NCBI GenBank assembly: GCA_025506515.1
Contig: JACCIX010000098.1
Coordinates: 1 to 64,000, forward strand
Reading direction: 5' to 3'
DNA: 64,000 bases
From: Flaveria trinervia
Lineage: Eukaryota; Streptophyta; Magnoliopsida; Asterales; Asteraceae
Shown: positions 1 to 9,298 of the stretch, piece by piece
Layout: every line of letters begins with the position of its first letter
How positions within the stretch are numbered: position 1 is the stretch's first letter
Made by a program: the position numbers and the translations under genes
The notes under the pieces: model-generated
The model's database searches: none
Seen by the model: the letters and a program-made list of their open reading frames with translations, nothing else
Told to the model about the DNA's origin: nothing

Positions 1-11
1 TTGGTCCAACA

Positions 12-1232
12 AATCCCCGAACCAATGCAGCCAAAACCTCTAAGTTATTGACGGTCCCACTTATTTTGGAAGATAGATTGGTCTTTTTATCCTCTTGATC
101 AGATGAGAATTGACCTTTTTCAGGCACCGGCCTGGGAAGAAAGTTCGATGATCTGTTTGCTGATATGGTTGGAGCTCGTATTGGGGACTTGGACAACTGA
201 GCTGTTACCCCAACCATGAGATCTACTTCCCGTGTATCAGCCTTAGGATTCACTGGTGTAAGCCCTTAGAAACTGATCTGCCATCCATTGTCAGCACTCG
301 GGCACACCATCAAACAGTCCTTCTCGGCAATACACTCAGAGATGTACTGGCCTGTTTTCCATTCTTGAGCTCAACCGTGGTATTTGTCTGTAAGCAAACT
401 CATCTGGATGAGTCCCTTCTAAGAGCAGGTTGAGCTCATCTGTTTGAAGTTTTCAAGTCTTTGGTAAACCAATCCTTCTTTAGATTTTATTCTCCAACAT
501 CTTTTGGGGTGGTTGTTTGGCTTCATAAGCTTTCTTGAACTCTTCACAATTTCCCAAGGGGACACTACAAGAACCACAGTGATGTCTCGTCGACAACCGT
601 CTTCACTTGGCCCTTGTATTTTGAAGGAATTTCTTTCTTGACAATCTGTGTGCCACCCTAGGATCAGGCCATATCCTTACTTTTTCCCTTTGGTATTGAA
701 AGGTATTAGCAAGGGGTGTAAAGACTTCTTCTTCATGCTAATCATTGAAGAGGATGTGGCATATGCTTTGTCAATGCTTTTTAGCATTTCCTCATCATGT
801 CTTTGCATCTGTTCCTCTTCAATCTTTATCATCACATCATGCATTTGAGAAGCAGGAGTGATGGACATTGGATTAGCCTTAGGCAAAGTGATAACTGCAG
901 AGAGTGGCAGTCTGTCTTCATCCTCCTCTTCTTCTCATCAGCCCTCAGTACCTTTCTTTTCTTTGTCTAGGTACATCACTAGCAGTGGGTTTGGGGGTAA
1001 AGGATTTGGTTTTGTGGGTTGGATGGTTGGTTTAGAGGGTAAAGGGGTTGTTTTAGTGGGTTGTGGAGGTAGTGATTTTGAGGATAGAGGCTTTTCAGAC
1101 TGTTTTAGCATTTTGGCTGTAAGGGAGGCTTTAGTAAATTTTGTCAGTTCTTTTCGGTTCCCAACCCAGCTTCATTTAATACCTCAATCACTAAACCCTT
1201 GGAGTATGCTTCAGACGAACAAATCTTGGTGG
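12..1232 (-). pseudogene. C-terminal remnant of the 3' ORF of A4
   Basis: This stretch matches, on the minus strand and in broken frames, the end of the extra 3' ORF of A1 (about 26340-27425) and A2 (about 9300-10150). Recognisable pieces are an acidic/serine-rich linker (about 890-1150), a charged helical stretch with many Glu, Gln and Met (677-886), and the conserved block about wanting to read KKIVDEV/SPWEILEDF near 480-640. Several stops and frame changes prevent a continuous protein. The sequence adjoining base 12 is the purine-rich tract that normally precedes the LTR. Function of the parent ORF is unknown; it is the ORF that sits after pol in SIRE-type elements and is sometimes called env-like. 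Confidence 0.6.
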
Positions 1233-1884
1233 TTATTGCCAAGATGTTGTCCCGGTCCAGGCCCTTATTTCTATCAGAGATCTTCCCAAGTATTTGGCTA
1301 TAAATCTAATCATTATCTCCAGCCTTTCTCTTTCTAAGGCATCATAACTAGCCCATCTTGAGTTGATCTCCTCTGTCTCCAACCTTCTGATCTCGGAGTC
1401 TAGTTGTTGGATGTCAAAACCCTGCCTATATAACTGATCAATGATTTTATCCATTGAACGGTTATGGTTGACAGAATGTCTCATTTGTTGGGCAAGAATT
1501 TCTCTATTATTTACCAAGACCTCATTGTTCCTCCAAATTGTTCTTTCAAGGCATTCCAGAGGATGGGCAGTTTCATGATGCATTAGCCAGAATAGATTTC
1601 ATTTGGCAGTGCCATGGCCAGAATTCCATGGGATTTTGCATCAATTTCAGCAACTTCTTATCCTCATCTGAGTATTGCTCCCTCCTCTTCGGAACCATTT
1701 GATTGGTTTCCAGGTTATTCACCATAGGCTTGTGTGGACCATGTACCACTGATGTCAAAACTGCGCTGTTAACAGACAGGTGATGGAGCATACGTCTTTG
1801 CCATATGTTATACTCATTCCTAACCAGCATTGGTGGCTTGGTTGAGGAACCAGTATTGTGAGGATCATTGGAGGGAGTGGTCAT
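1233..1884 (-). pseudogene. gag N-terminus fused to 3' ORF segment (A4)
   Basis: Two minus-strand reading frames (1884-1573 and 1583-1233) start with the gag N-terminus shared with A1 (the NDPHNTGSSTKPPMLVR block and the MHHETAH block) and run on to NNREILAQQ. The protein then jumps directly into a segment that in A1 lies near 26075-26300, in the 3' ORF (block IIDQLYRQGFD, then RWASYDALERERLEIM). The join lies near 1455-1485. A frameshift of a few bases separates the two frames at about 1575. This is a deletion junction rather than a captured gene because both halves are present, in order, in A1. No catalytic domain remains. Confidence 0.75.
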
Positions 1885-2105
1885 TTTTTAGTTCAAAAAC
1901 AATTTAATTCAAGCTTTTAAAAGTTTTAAACAGACCACAACAAACTCAATGAAAACCAAGAGAACATCTCAGGATGAATGACCAGAAATACAGAAAATTC
2001 AATCTCTATAACCGTTTCTTGCAAAAACAAAAGCTAATTCAATCAAACTTAGATCTTGAATAGCAGTTTCAATGATCAATTATTAGATCGATCAATGATT
2101 AACCT

Positions 2106-2117
2106 GCTCTGATACCA
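2106..2117 (-). other. Primer-binding site of A4
   Basis: The reverse complement reads TGGTATCAGAGC, the standard plant LTR-retrotransposon site complementary to the 3' end of initiator methionine tRNA. It lies two bases inside the LTR end at 2120, as expected for minus-strand DNA priming. Confidence 0.9.
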
Positions 2118-2119
2118 TT

Positions 2120-3051
2120 TGACAGGATCAGCGATCACAAGTTTGATGTATTAGAGTTTAAAGCAGCGGAATATGAACAAGAATTAGACAAATTGTAGCA
2201 AGCAATCGATACTTGTATGCATTAAGAGCACATACGGTTATAAGGAGAGAATATATATTTCTGATTTCAAGGAATGTTTATAGATGTAGAATATTTCTAA
2301 TCAAATCATTCATTCATTCCATTCATTCTACACCAATATTACAATAGGTTGTCACTCCTTATATAGAGTGCAACAATCACTGCTGTTATCACGGAAAGTG
2401 ACAACTGGCAGATCTAATACAAAAATAACTAACTCTTAACAAACTACTGAAATGTTCACAACTACTGAGAACATATCAGAGTGTTAAGTACAAAATATAA
2501 AACTACTGAAACTACAACGACCGAAGAACAAGCTCTTCAGTCGTTTTACAAGACTACTGAAACATAAAACTACTGAAACTAGAAATATAAAACTACTGAT
2601 ATCACAACTACTGAAGAAGTACTCTTCAGCAGTTGTGACAAACTACTGACGCTTCAGTACTTGATCTTCAGACTTTGACCTTCAGATGTTCATCAGCTGA
2701 TGACTTCAGTAGATATCATCAGCTGATGTCTTCAGTCTTGTCTTCAGACTTTGTACATCAGTTGTTGATCTTCAGCACTTGTAAACTCTTCAGCTGTTGT
2801 ACTTCAGTACTTTGGTCTTTCAGCTTCAGCACTTGTGTTCTTCAGCTGTTCAGCTTCAGTACTTGTGTTCTTCAGCTGTTGTACTTCAGCACTTTAGTTC
2901 TTCAGCTATTGGAATCTTCAGCACTTGATCTTCAGCTGTTGAAGTCTTCAGCACTTGTTAAACTGCTGATGAGTCTTTCAGCAGTTGTTGTGATACCATG
3001 TGGGACTTAGAGGTTTTCTGATCTTGGCTCATTGGTTCTTTTGGTCCAACA
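2120..3051 (-). repeat. 5' LTR of A4 (family A)
   Basis: A 932-bp LTR with TG...CA ends, related to the LTRs at 16037-16876, 27522-28389, 8512-9298 and 44273-45076. The conserved outer end (minus strand) reads TGTTGGACCAAAAGAACCAA. A TATA-like ATATAAGG lies near 2360 on the minus strand. The U3 half is filled with CTTCAG/CTGAAG repeats. Confidence 0.9.
2640..2990 (-). repeat. CTGAAGA motif array in the A4 LTR
   Basis: Dense, imperfect repeats of CTTCAGCTGTTG, CTTCAGCACTT and CTTCAGTACTT (plus strand). It is the A4 version of the U3 motif array found in the other family A LTRs, lying upstream of the TATA-like box relative to the element's own direction. Confidence 0.85.
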
Positions 3052-4960
3052 TGCAGATGAAGAGAAAGCGGCGCAGATTCGCCAGTTGACCGATCTGACT
3101 GCTGCCCAGTCTCAGCAGTTGGCAGAGCAGGGTCGGGTGATAGAGCAGCAGACCCAGCTAATCGATGCTAGGAGAGTCGAGATGTCCCAACTCCAGGACC
3201 AGCAGGCCCAATCAGCCAAACGTATAGAGGAGTTGGAGACGACCAACAAGACGATTATGCTGAGGTTAAAGGGGTCAAAGGATGAGCCTTTGAAGATAAA
3301 GGAGGGTGATGGGGATGATGGAGATGGTCATGATGAAAATGATGATGACGATGAGGAAGATGATGAGGATGAAGAAGAGACAGAGGAAGAAAGGACAGAA
3401 GGTAGAGATGATGATGACGAAGCAGAAGGAGGGGATGCGGCTGCATCGGCCTCTGCTTCTGGTCAAGAGCGAAGATCGAAGAATCAACAGGATCAGCCAT
3501 CTACCACTTCTTCTCCTCCGAGCGACGAGCCCAGGATTCAAGACAAAAGTACAGATTAGATGTCTTATATTTATTTATTTTGTGATTGAATCATGGAATG
3601 AAAAACAAGTGTGCTGAATGTTTATATATTAAGTTGATATAATTCTGGTTGATTACTTACTAATGGTTTGTGTGTTGAATGTTATATATTAAGTTGATAT
3701 AATTCTGTTTGATCACTTACTAATGGTTTATGTGTTGAATGTTTAAATCAAACAGATCCAAACTTTCAAAGGGATGAGTTTGACATTGCTCCCCTTCAAC
3801 AGGTCAAGACTCAACTAACCATGACTCTTGATCTGCAAGGGATTATAAGAAGGTCTGTGAGTTATACCCCTGAAGAAGGGGAAATAATTCATGATCTATC
3901 TAACGAGCAACTGGCAAAGATGTTCAGACTCAATCCTGATGAAATTGTCAAGGATGCTCCAACAGTTGATTCAACCAGTGATGAAGAACTAAATGACGTT
4001 GATGAAGTTGAGGTTGAAGATATTACTGCAGAAGAGTACCCTCAGTACGCTGACAACGAGGGTAATGTGGTCCCCAATCTGGATGAGTCCCTAGTCAATG
4101 ATATGTTTGAGGTACTAGACAAGATGGAGCAGGAAACAGGAAAGACCGAAGGAACAGCCCAAGCCTCAAATGATGACGTAGACACTCGAAAGGCTGAGTG
4201 GGCTGCCTGTTTTGAAGAAGTTAGAGCCCAGCGTGCTGCACCAAAGAAAGATGCCTACACCAAGCTCTACAGAGTCAAGAAACAGCATAAGGTGTCAGGC
4301 AGGATTATTGCATGGGCTTATTTTGATGACCTTAACGCGTATGCAGTTAAGAGGGAACAGGGCATAGAGTACTTCAGATTTCCACATGATCTGAAGACTC
4401 TACCTGGTTTTGAGCTCAACCAGCTGGCTAAGCTAAAGCTGTTGTATGCTGACCCACGAAAAATGTCAGGCTGGTTCGAGGCTGCCCTGAAAAAGGAGTA
4501 CCACACCAGATGGGTTAACTTCAGACCACAACAGCCTACGAGGTATATAAGAAGGTCTGAGGTTGATGCCAGTACTGGCAAGCTCAAGAGTGTGTTGAAG
4601 TGGAGTCCTCCACGCACTATGTCGAGAATCCCTCTCAGGGAAATGCCACAGGACTTCACTCCACACTTCAAATGGTGGTACTATGATTGGAGAACTGCTG
4701 AAGCTGTCATAGTTCTGAATAAAGAGGGCCAAATGGATACTATCAGGGTATTCGACCCAATGTGGCTAACCAACTTGTCTGCTAATGATGTCTATACATT
4801 ATACAAGTGGCCACTATTCTATGACACACAAGAAATTGTACAAGCCCTCCAGTTCCAAAACGTAATACGACTTTGTTTTGCGTTTGAGATTCACTCAGGA
4901 GTCACTAAGGAGGAGAAGTACAAGAAGTATAAGGAGGTTATGCAGAAGACAAGAGATTAG
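3052..4960 (+). CDS. 3' ORF of element C1 (partial, possibly two exons)
   Basis: Two in-frame blocks. The first (3052-3559) is a Gln-rich coiled coil (residues with regular Leu/Ile, e.g. QLTDLTAAQSQQL) followed by an Asp/Glu run and a Ser-rich tail. The second (3756-4960; first ATG 3821) is a 380-residue block with acidic N-terminus and an aromatic, basic C-terminal domain (WWYYDWRTAEAVIV region near 4672-4713). They are separated by about 200 bp that starts AAAA|GTACAG at 3549 and ends AAACAG|AT at 3755; removing it keeps the frame, so an intron is possible. No signal peptide or catalytic motif is seen. I do not recognise a function; position before the polypurine tract marks it as the extra ORF of a SIRE-like element. 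The 5' part is cut off by A4. Confidence 0.6.
3609..3749 (+). repeat. 60-bp tandem duplication
   Basis: Two and a bit copies of a 60-bp AT-rich unit (AAGTTGATATAATTCTG at 3631 and again at 3691). It lies inside the putative intron of the C1 3' ORF. Confidence 0.85.
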
Positions 4961-4974
4961 ATAGATCTAGGTCC

Positions 4975-4983
4975 AAGGGGGAG
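4975..4983 (+). other. Polypurine tract of C1
   Basis: AAGGGGGAG immediately before the LTR start at 4986. This is the plus-strand priming site and the same form as in A1 and B1. Confidence 0.8.
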
Positions 4984-5209
4984 TTTGTTGATGCATGTAT
5001 GTCCCTAGATTATGATTTGAAATGTAATGAATCTTGTCTGTCTGAGTATGATGTAATTTGTATTGATTAATGAAATGACATAAATTGTTTATTACTTGTG
5101 ATGTTAATATTTCATTAATGAGTCATGATTGAATTGATTGGGTTTATGATTGTTTGAATGGTTGCACATTATGTTATATTAATTAAAACATTCAAACTTA
5201 ACTTAATGA

Positions 5210-5430
5210 AGTTCTCATGCGAATGGCTCATGCGAATGAACCATACGCATGAATAACTTCACACGATTGACTCAGTCGCACAACTGAACCAGGAGACTGG
5301 ATCAGTCGTACGATTGTAACATAAGATTGGCTCAGTCGCACGACTGAACACTCAGTCGTACGAATGAATCAACCGCATGTTTCAATCGCACGACTGAACC
5401 AGACTAATGGTTCAGTCGCACGATTGAATA
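5210..5430 (+). repeat. Palindromic TCAGTCGCACGACTGA cluster in family C LTR
   Basis: About ten copies and half-copies of TCAGTCGCACGACTGAAC, each nearly its own reverse complement, mixed with CATGCGAATG/CATACGCATG units. The cluster ends some 10-20 bp before the TATA box. The same cluster is at about 46775-46990 in the solo LTR. Confidence 0.85.
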
Positions 5431-5439
5431 ATACCAACC

Positions 5440-5447
5440 TATAAATA
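5440..5447 (+). promoter_or_regulatory. TATA box of family C LTR
   Basis: CCTATAAATACAA directly downstream of the palindrome cluster; the equivalent sequence is conserved in the solo LTR (near 47000). Transcription would be expected to start some 30 bp downstream (inference). Confidence 0.7.
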
Positions 5448-5711
5448 CAAATCAATTCGTGAAAACAGAGGACACTCAATCAATTACGATTCCAGACGTA
5501 CCTAGCCGTCCAGAAACCTCTCAATTCGTTCTCCAAGTTCATAGAACACATTAGATCGGTTCCCAATCGATTTCTAATGTTAGTTTCAATTCTTGATTGA
5601 TTCTTCGTGTGTTCTCACTGATTGGATCGCCAATCAAATAGGATTCCGCACTATTTGATCTGGTTTACATGTTAATCTCTAGGTATTTCGGTCAAATACC
5701 AGGTCCTAACA

Positions 5712-7832
5712 CCTAGCTTACTCACTAAGCCTAAGACTAGACACCATCATTGATAACATTAACGGCCTTCGGCCGAAACTCCAATAAAGCCCCACCCATC
5801 GATCACCTCCACACTCACCACAACCAAACACAACATCACCACTCATTCGGTCACCCCTCAATCGCACACCACCACCAACTCAACCCTCGGTTACTATCAC
5901 CACTCCATCACCACTCGGTTAACTCCATAACCAAACACCACCAACACAACTACTTTCGGTCATCACTACAACATCATCATAATCTAACTCCATCATCTTC
6001 CAAACCAAACTTTCACAAGAAGCTTACAACCTTGAAGCTCAAGACATCCACACAAGTTGGAAAAACCAAAGAAGAAGCCACCATCAACTATTATTACCCT
6101 CTCATTCTGTCAAAATCAAGGTTTCACTCATTAGAACATAACTAATTAAGATTAGAAAGGCTATGTATGTTTTTAAATAAACACATATGACTAACCCTTA
6201 TGATTTAACATTCAAAGATCTTCATGAATCTTATAAATATACTAACTTTATTTTTGAACAGCAGTAAGAAAAGTTTTATAACCTAAAGAAATTAGATGCA
6301 TATTGATAATCAAGAAGTATACAAAAAAATTATCAATTAAGGGTTAAAATTCTATGTGCAACCTGTTAAATATAGTTTATTATGAAATTAACTATGATTG
6401 TGGGAACAAACATTGAAAATATGTTTAGAATATTAAGAAATATAGTTCTGCAAATTTTGATGCTATTTCTATAAGTAAAATAATTTATATAATTATTTAA
6501 GTATTTGAAAGAAAAATTATGCCGAAAGAACTGCACCTGAAATGAAGTTGAAGAAATTATATGTTGACTCTTATGATTTATGAGATTTACAGAAAACTTT
6601 TCATGATCTAATTTGAAGTTATGAATAAGTTATGAATTTCGCAAGTTTCTGCCATATGAAAATCGGGAAAAATACTTTGACTTTGGGATAAATTATGCAC
6701 AAATTAAAGAAAATATGAAGAATTGAAAGGAACATTCTGTATGAAAATAGTAATTTTTTGACGTATTCTGATAATTTTACTAAATATTAGTAAAATGATA
6801 AGAATCATAAAAATTGACTCTGCTATGATTTAGGATTCGGAAAATTTTTTGAAGTTATAAATATTATGCCAAATATCCTGAACAAGTTTGAGAATTTTTA
6901 GAAACCCAAGGGTCTTTTTAACAGTTTATTTGATTATTCTGAAATTTATAGAAAATAAACTGTAATTAATCAAAATATGAAAAATGAGTATGTTATGTCT
7001 AATTCTTTTACCTATTTAATATAATAATTATATGATCTATATGTTGTGCTGAAAATTTTGAAGAAAATATTTTCTAAACTATAAATATTTTATTTATAGG
7101 TGATTTCTTGGAGTAAATGTGAGATTCATAGCCCCATTTTTATTTTTATAAACTTTTGGAGGAAAAAGCATACTATTGATTTTATGATTGATGCAATTTT
7201 TGAGATGTACTATCATTTATGTTACAACCATTAATTCGGATGTGGAATCGTTGGATAATATAGGTAGCGCTACTTAGGAAATAATTTCCTGCACCAATAG
7301 GATGAGTGTTGTGATGCTATATTATCCAATCTATGAATTATTTTATGACAGTATGGATGATTTGATTATTAAGTAAGGTTTGGTTGTATATGATGCATCA
7401 ATAATATTTTGTTTAAGATAAACATGTGAACTCACCAACTTTATGTTGATTGTTTTGAGTATGCTTTTTCAGGAAAATTACCATGAGTAACAACATTATG
7501 TTTTCTTTTGATATTTACAATGGCTGGGGAGAAGTCATGGGAAAAGTCTGTATAAATCTAACTGTTAACATGTATGATCTCAACATATCGGTGGACGCGC
7601 ACTTCCATCGTTACTAAAAGATGTAGCGGTTAGATAATATGTTTGTAATAGGATTATATTAGATCAAGTTTTGACTATTATGATTTGATATAATCCTAAC
7701 TTTAATATTATCCAATGAATCTAGTTATTATATTATTCTGCTGTGTTATCTGATAAGCTCTGTTAATCAATGAGTTCTGGACAAACAGGTCACACCCAAA
7801 TTAGCATCTCACGCTTCTGTCGGGATGTGACA
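5712..7832 (+). repeat. 5' LTR of G1 (right-hand portion)
   Basis: Aligns collinearly with 49614-51728 of the 3' LTR. It begins at the C1 insertion site and ends GGGATGTGACA. It is AT-rich with a His/Asn/Pro-rich open frame (5750-6145) whose counterpart in the other LTR is broken, so I do not call a gene. Otherwise I see no coding content here. Confidence 0.9.
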
Positions 7833-7835
7833 GAT

Positions 7836-7848
7836 TGGTATCAGAGCC
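7836..7848 (+). other. Primer-binding site of G1
   Basis: TGGTATCAGAGCC, complementary to the initiator Met tRNA 3' end, three bases after the LTR end. Confidence 0.9.
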
Positions 7849-8038
7849 ATTGGTTATAGAGAACTAGGTATTATAAAACACCTAGACTTTAACCATAAGC
7901 TCATATTATAAATCTAAATGTTATGTGTATACGTGAACTTTTGTGAATTATAAATATTCTAGCATTACTTTTTAGTAAAACTAAAGGTAAAATTTTGTTT
8001 ATAAGAGAATAAATGACTAACTAATTTTGCTTGAAATT

Positions 8039-8511
8039 ATGAAAAGACTTTTTGCAGCTATGACCTCTGACAATTATCACAATGAGACTGACCAATCTGA
8101 ATCCTTAGAACATAGCAATTATAAGAAAATAACCTCTGAACCCGAACCTCAGCAAGTCATGGAAACTTCCCAAACTGAAATTGAAAATAACCATAAGCCA
8201 AAATTTTATGTCCGACATGCACCAGTAACAGTAGGAGGATATACCATTAAAACCCCCAGGAAAAAGGGACATATATCCCGAGACTGTAAGAACCCCACTA
8301 ACCGAAAACCAGTTTGCTATCAATGTCGAAACGAAGACCACTTCCGAAACAAATGTCCACAACTGAAGGGTAAGGCTTTGCTCAACCAAAACAACCCTAG
8401 AGGAAGAGCTTTTGTAATACAAGCTGAAGAAGCTCAACACGAACCAGAGGTTGTAACGGGTACGTTTCCTATAAACAATCAGTACGCTACCATACTATTT
8501 GATACGGGAGC
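8039..8511 (+). pseudogene. Shortened gag and start of protease of G1
   Basis: An open frame from ATG 8039 carries a short N-terminal segment, then KKGHISRDC (the back half of a first CCHC knuckle), a complete second knuckle CYQCRNEDHFRNKC, and the start of the aspartic protease with LFDTGA at 8497-8511, where A2 interrupts it. The large capsid-type domain (several hundred residues) that normally lies before the knuckles is missing, and the first knuckle has lost its first two cysteines at about 8255, so there has been an internal deletion. Protein cannot assemble a particle by itself. Continuation of the protease is at 45082. Confidence 0.75.
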
Positions 8512-8708
8512 TGAAAGGGATCGGGATCTAGTTTGATCAATTAGATAAGATTTGCAGCGGAATAGCACACGAATTAGACGAAATTTTAGCAAGAATGATA
8601 TGAATATTCAATCAAACAGTAATGGTTATAGAGAGAGAACGTTTTCTGCAAAAAGAATGTTTTCATTCACGCACATGCTTCACTACAAGGAAATTAGGTC
8701 AACATTCC

Positions 8709-8741
8709 TTTTATAAAGGAATGTGACATCAGCTGACGTCA
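8709..8741 (-). promoter_or_regulatory. Core promoter of family A LTR: TGACGTCA plus TATA box
   Basis: On the minus strand the palindrome TGACGTCA (8734-8741), a classic bZIP/TGA-factor site, precedes TTTATAAA (8709-8716) by under 20 bp. The same pair recurs in the 5' LTR of A2 (near 44470-44505), and A1 LTRs keep AGACGTCAC followed by TATATAAG. bZIP control is inferred from the motif. Confidence 0.6.
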
Positions 8742-8999
8742 CTTGATAGTGACAGCTAACTGATTTATACAAACAACTGAAAGTAAACTAAACTACTGAA
8801 GATGTCCACAACAACTGAGGACACCTTCACTAAAAGCCAAGTATAAGCTAACATTACAACTACTGAAGTTATAACATCTGAAGGTAAGAACTTCAGCTGT
8901 TTGACATAATATAAAACTCCTGATTACAAACTACTTAAAAGTAAGCCATCACAACTACTGAAGAGAACTACTTCAACTGTTGTGACAACTTCTGAGAAC

Positions 9000-9235
9000 T
9001 TTGTCTTCAGACTTGTCTTCAGACTTTGTCTTCAGACTTTGTCTTCAGCTGTTGTCTTCAGACTTTGTCTTCAGACTTATCTTTAGACTTTGTCTTCAGA
9101 CTTTGCCTTCAGACTTTGTCTTCAGCTGTTGTCTTCAGACTTTATTCAGACTTTGCCTTCAGCTGTGTCTTCAGACTTTGTCTTCAAACTTTATCTTCAG
9201 ACTTTGTCTTCAGTAGTTGTAGACCACTTCAGTTG
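9000..9235 (-). repeat. 13-bp tandem repeat array in A2 3' LTR
   Basis: Tandem units of CTTCAGACTTTGT with occasional CTTCAGCTGTTGT (plus strand), about 16 units. The matching array in the other LTR is at 44758-44997. It replaces the 29-31-bp units seen in A1. Confidence 0.88.
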
Positions 9236-9298
9236 TTTTAATGTCTGTGGGACTTAAAGGTTTTTCTGATCTAGCTCATTGGTTCTTTTGGTCCAACA

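Larger units (their letters stand above)
1..3051 (-). mobile_element. Copia (SIRE-type) element A4, internally deleted, 3' LTR mostly outside window
   Basis: Read on the minus strand this is a Copia element with its 5' LTR at 2120-3051, a primer site at 2106-2117, the N-terminal part of gag, and then directly the C-terminal part of the extra 3' ORF. The middle of gag, all of pol and the first part of the 3' ORF are absent. Bases 1-11 are the inner tip of the other LTR (same end as at 3041-3051). It interrupts the 3' ORF of element C1 at 3051/3052. The left target duplication is outside the window, so insertion without rearrangement cannot be confirmed. Compared with A1 the missing piece is about 8.5 kb, so this copy could only move in trans. 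Confidence 0.85.
3052..5711 (+). mobile_element. 3' part of LTR element C1 (Copia-like, family C)
   Basis: The right-hand end of a plus-strand LTR retrotransposon: part of a 3' ORF (3052-4960), a polypurine tract (4975-4983) and a complete 3' LTR (4986-5711). gag, pol and the 5' LTR are outside the window or lost; A4 is inserted at 3051. C1 is inserted in the 5' LTR of Gypsy G1: sequence resumes at 5712 with CCTAGCTTACTCACTAAG, which is uninterrupted in G1's other LTR at 49614. With no pol in view, the Copia assignment is an inference from the layout shared with A and B (3' ORF directly before the tract and LTR). Confidence 0.75.
4986..5711 (+). repeat. 3' LTR of C1
   Basis: A 726-bp LTR from TGTTGATGCATG to CTAACA, matched along its length by the solo LTR at 46543-47275. 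It contains a palindromic repeat cluster (5210-5430), a TATA box (5440) and the U5 end before 5711. Confidence 0.9.
8512..9298 (-). repeat. 3' LTR of A2
   Basis: 787 bp, TG...CA, nearly the same as 44273-45076. On the minus strand: 13-bp repeat array, then TGACGTCA (8734-8741), then a TATAAA box (about 8709-8715), then U5. Confidence 0.92.

Noticed and set aside
3255..3617. Minus- and plus-strand frames overlapping the Asp/Glu run of C1
   Set aside because: Shadows of the GAT/GAG-rich coding sequence; His/Met-rich products with no own start context.
5750..6145. His/Asn-rich 131-codon frame in the G1 5' LTR
   Set aside because: The matching frame in the 3' LTR (from 49652) is broken early; low-complexity sequence in an LTR, so not called a gene.
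7836..7848. tRNA-like sequence TGGTATCAGAGCC and its repeats
   Set aside because: Only the primer-binding complement of a tRNA end; no cloverleaf around it.
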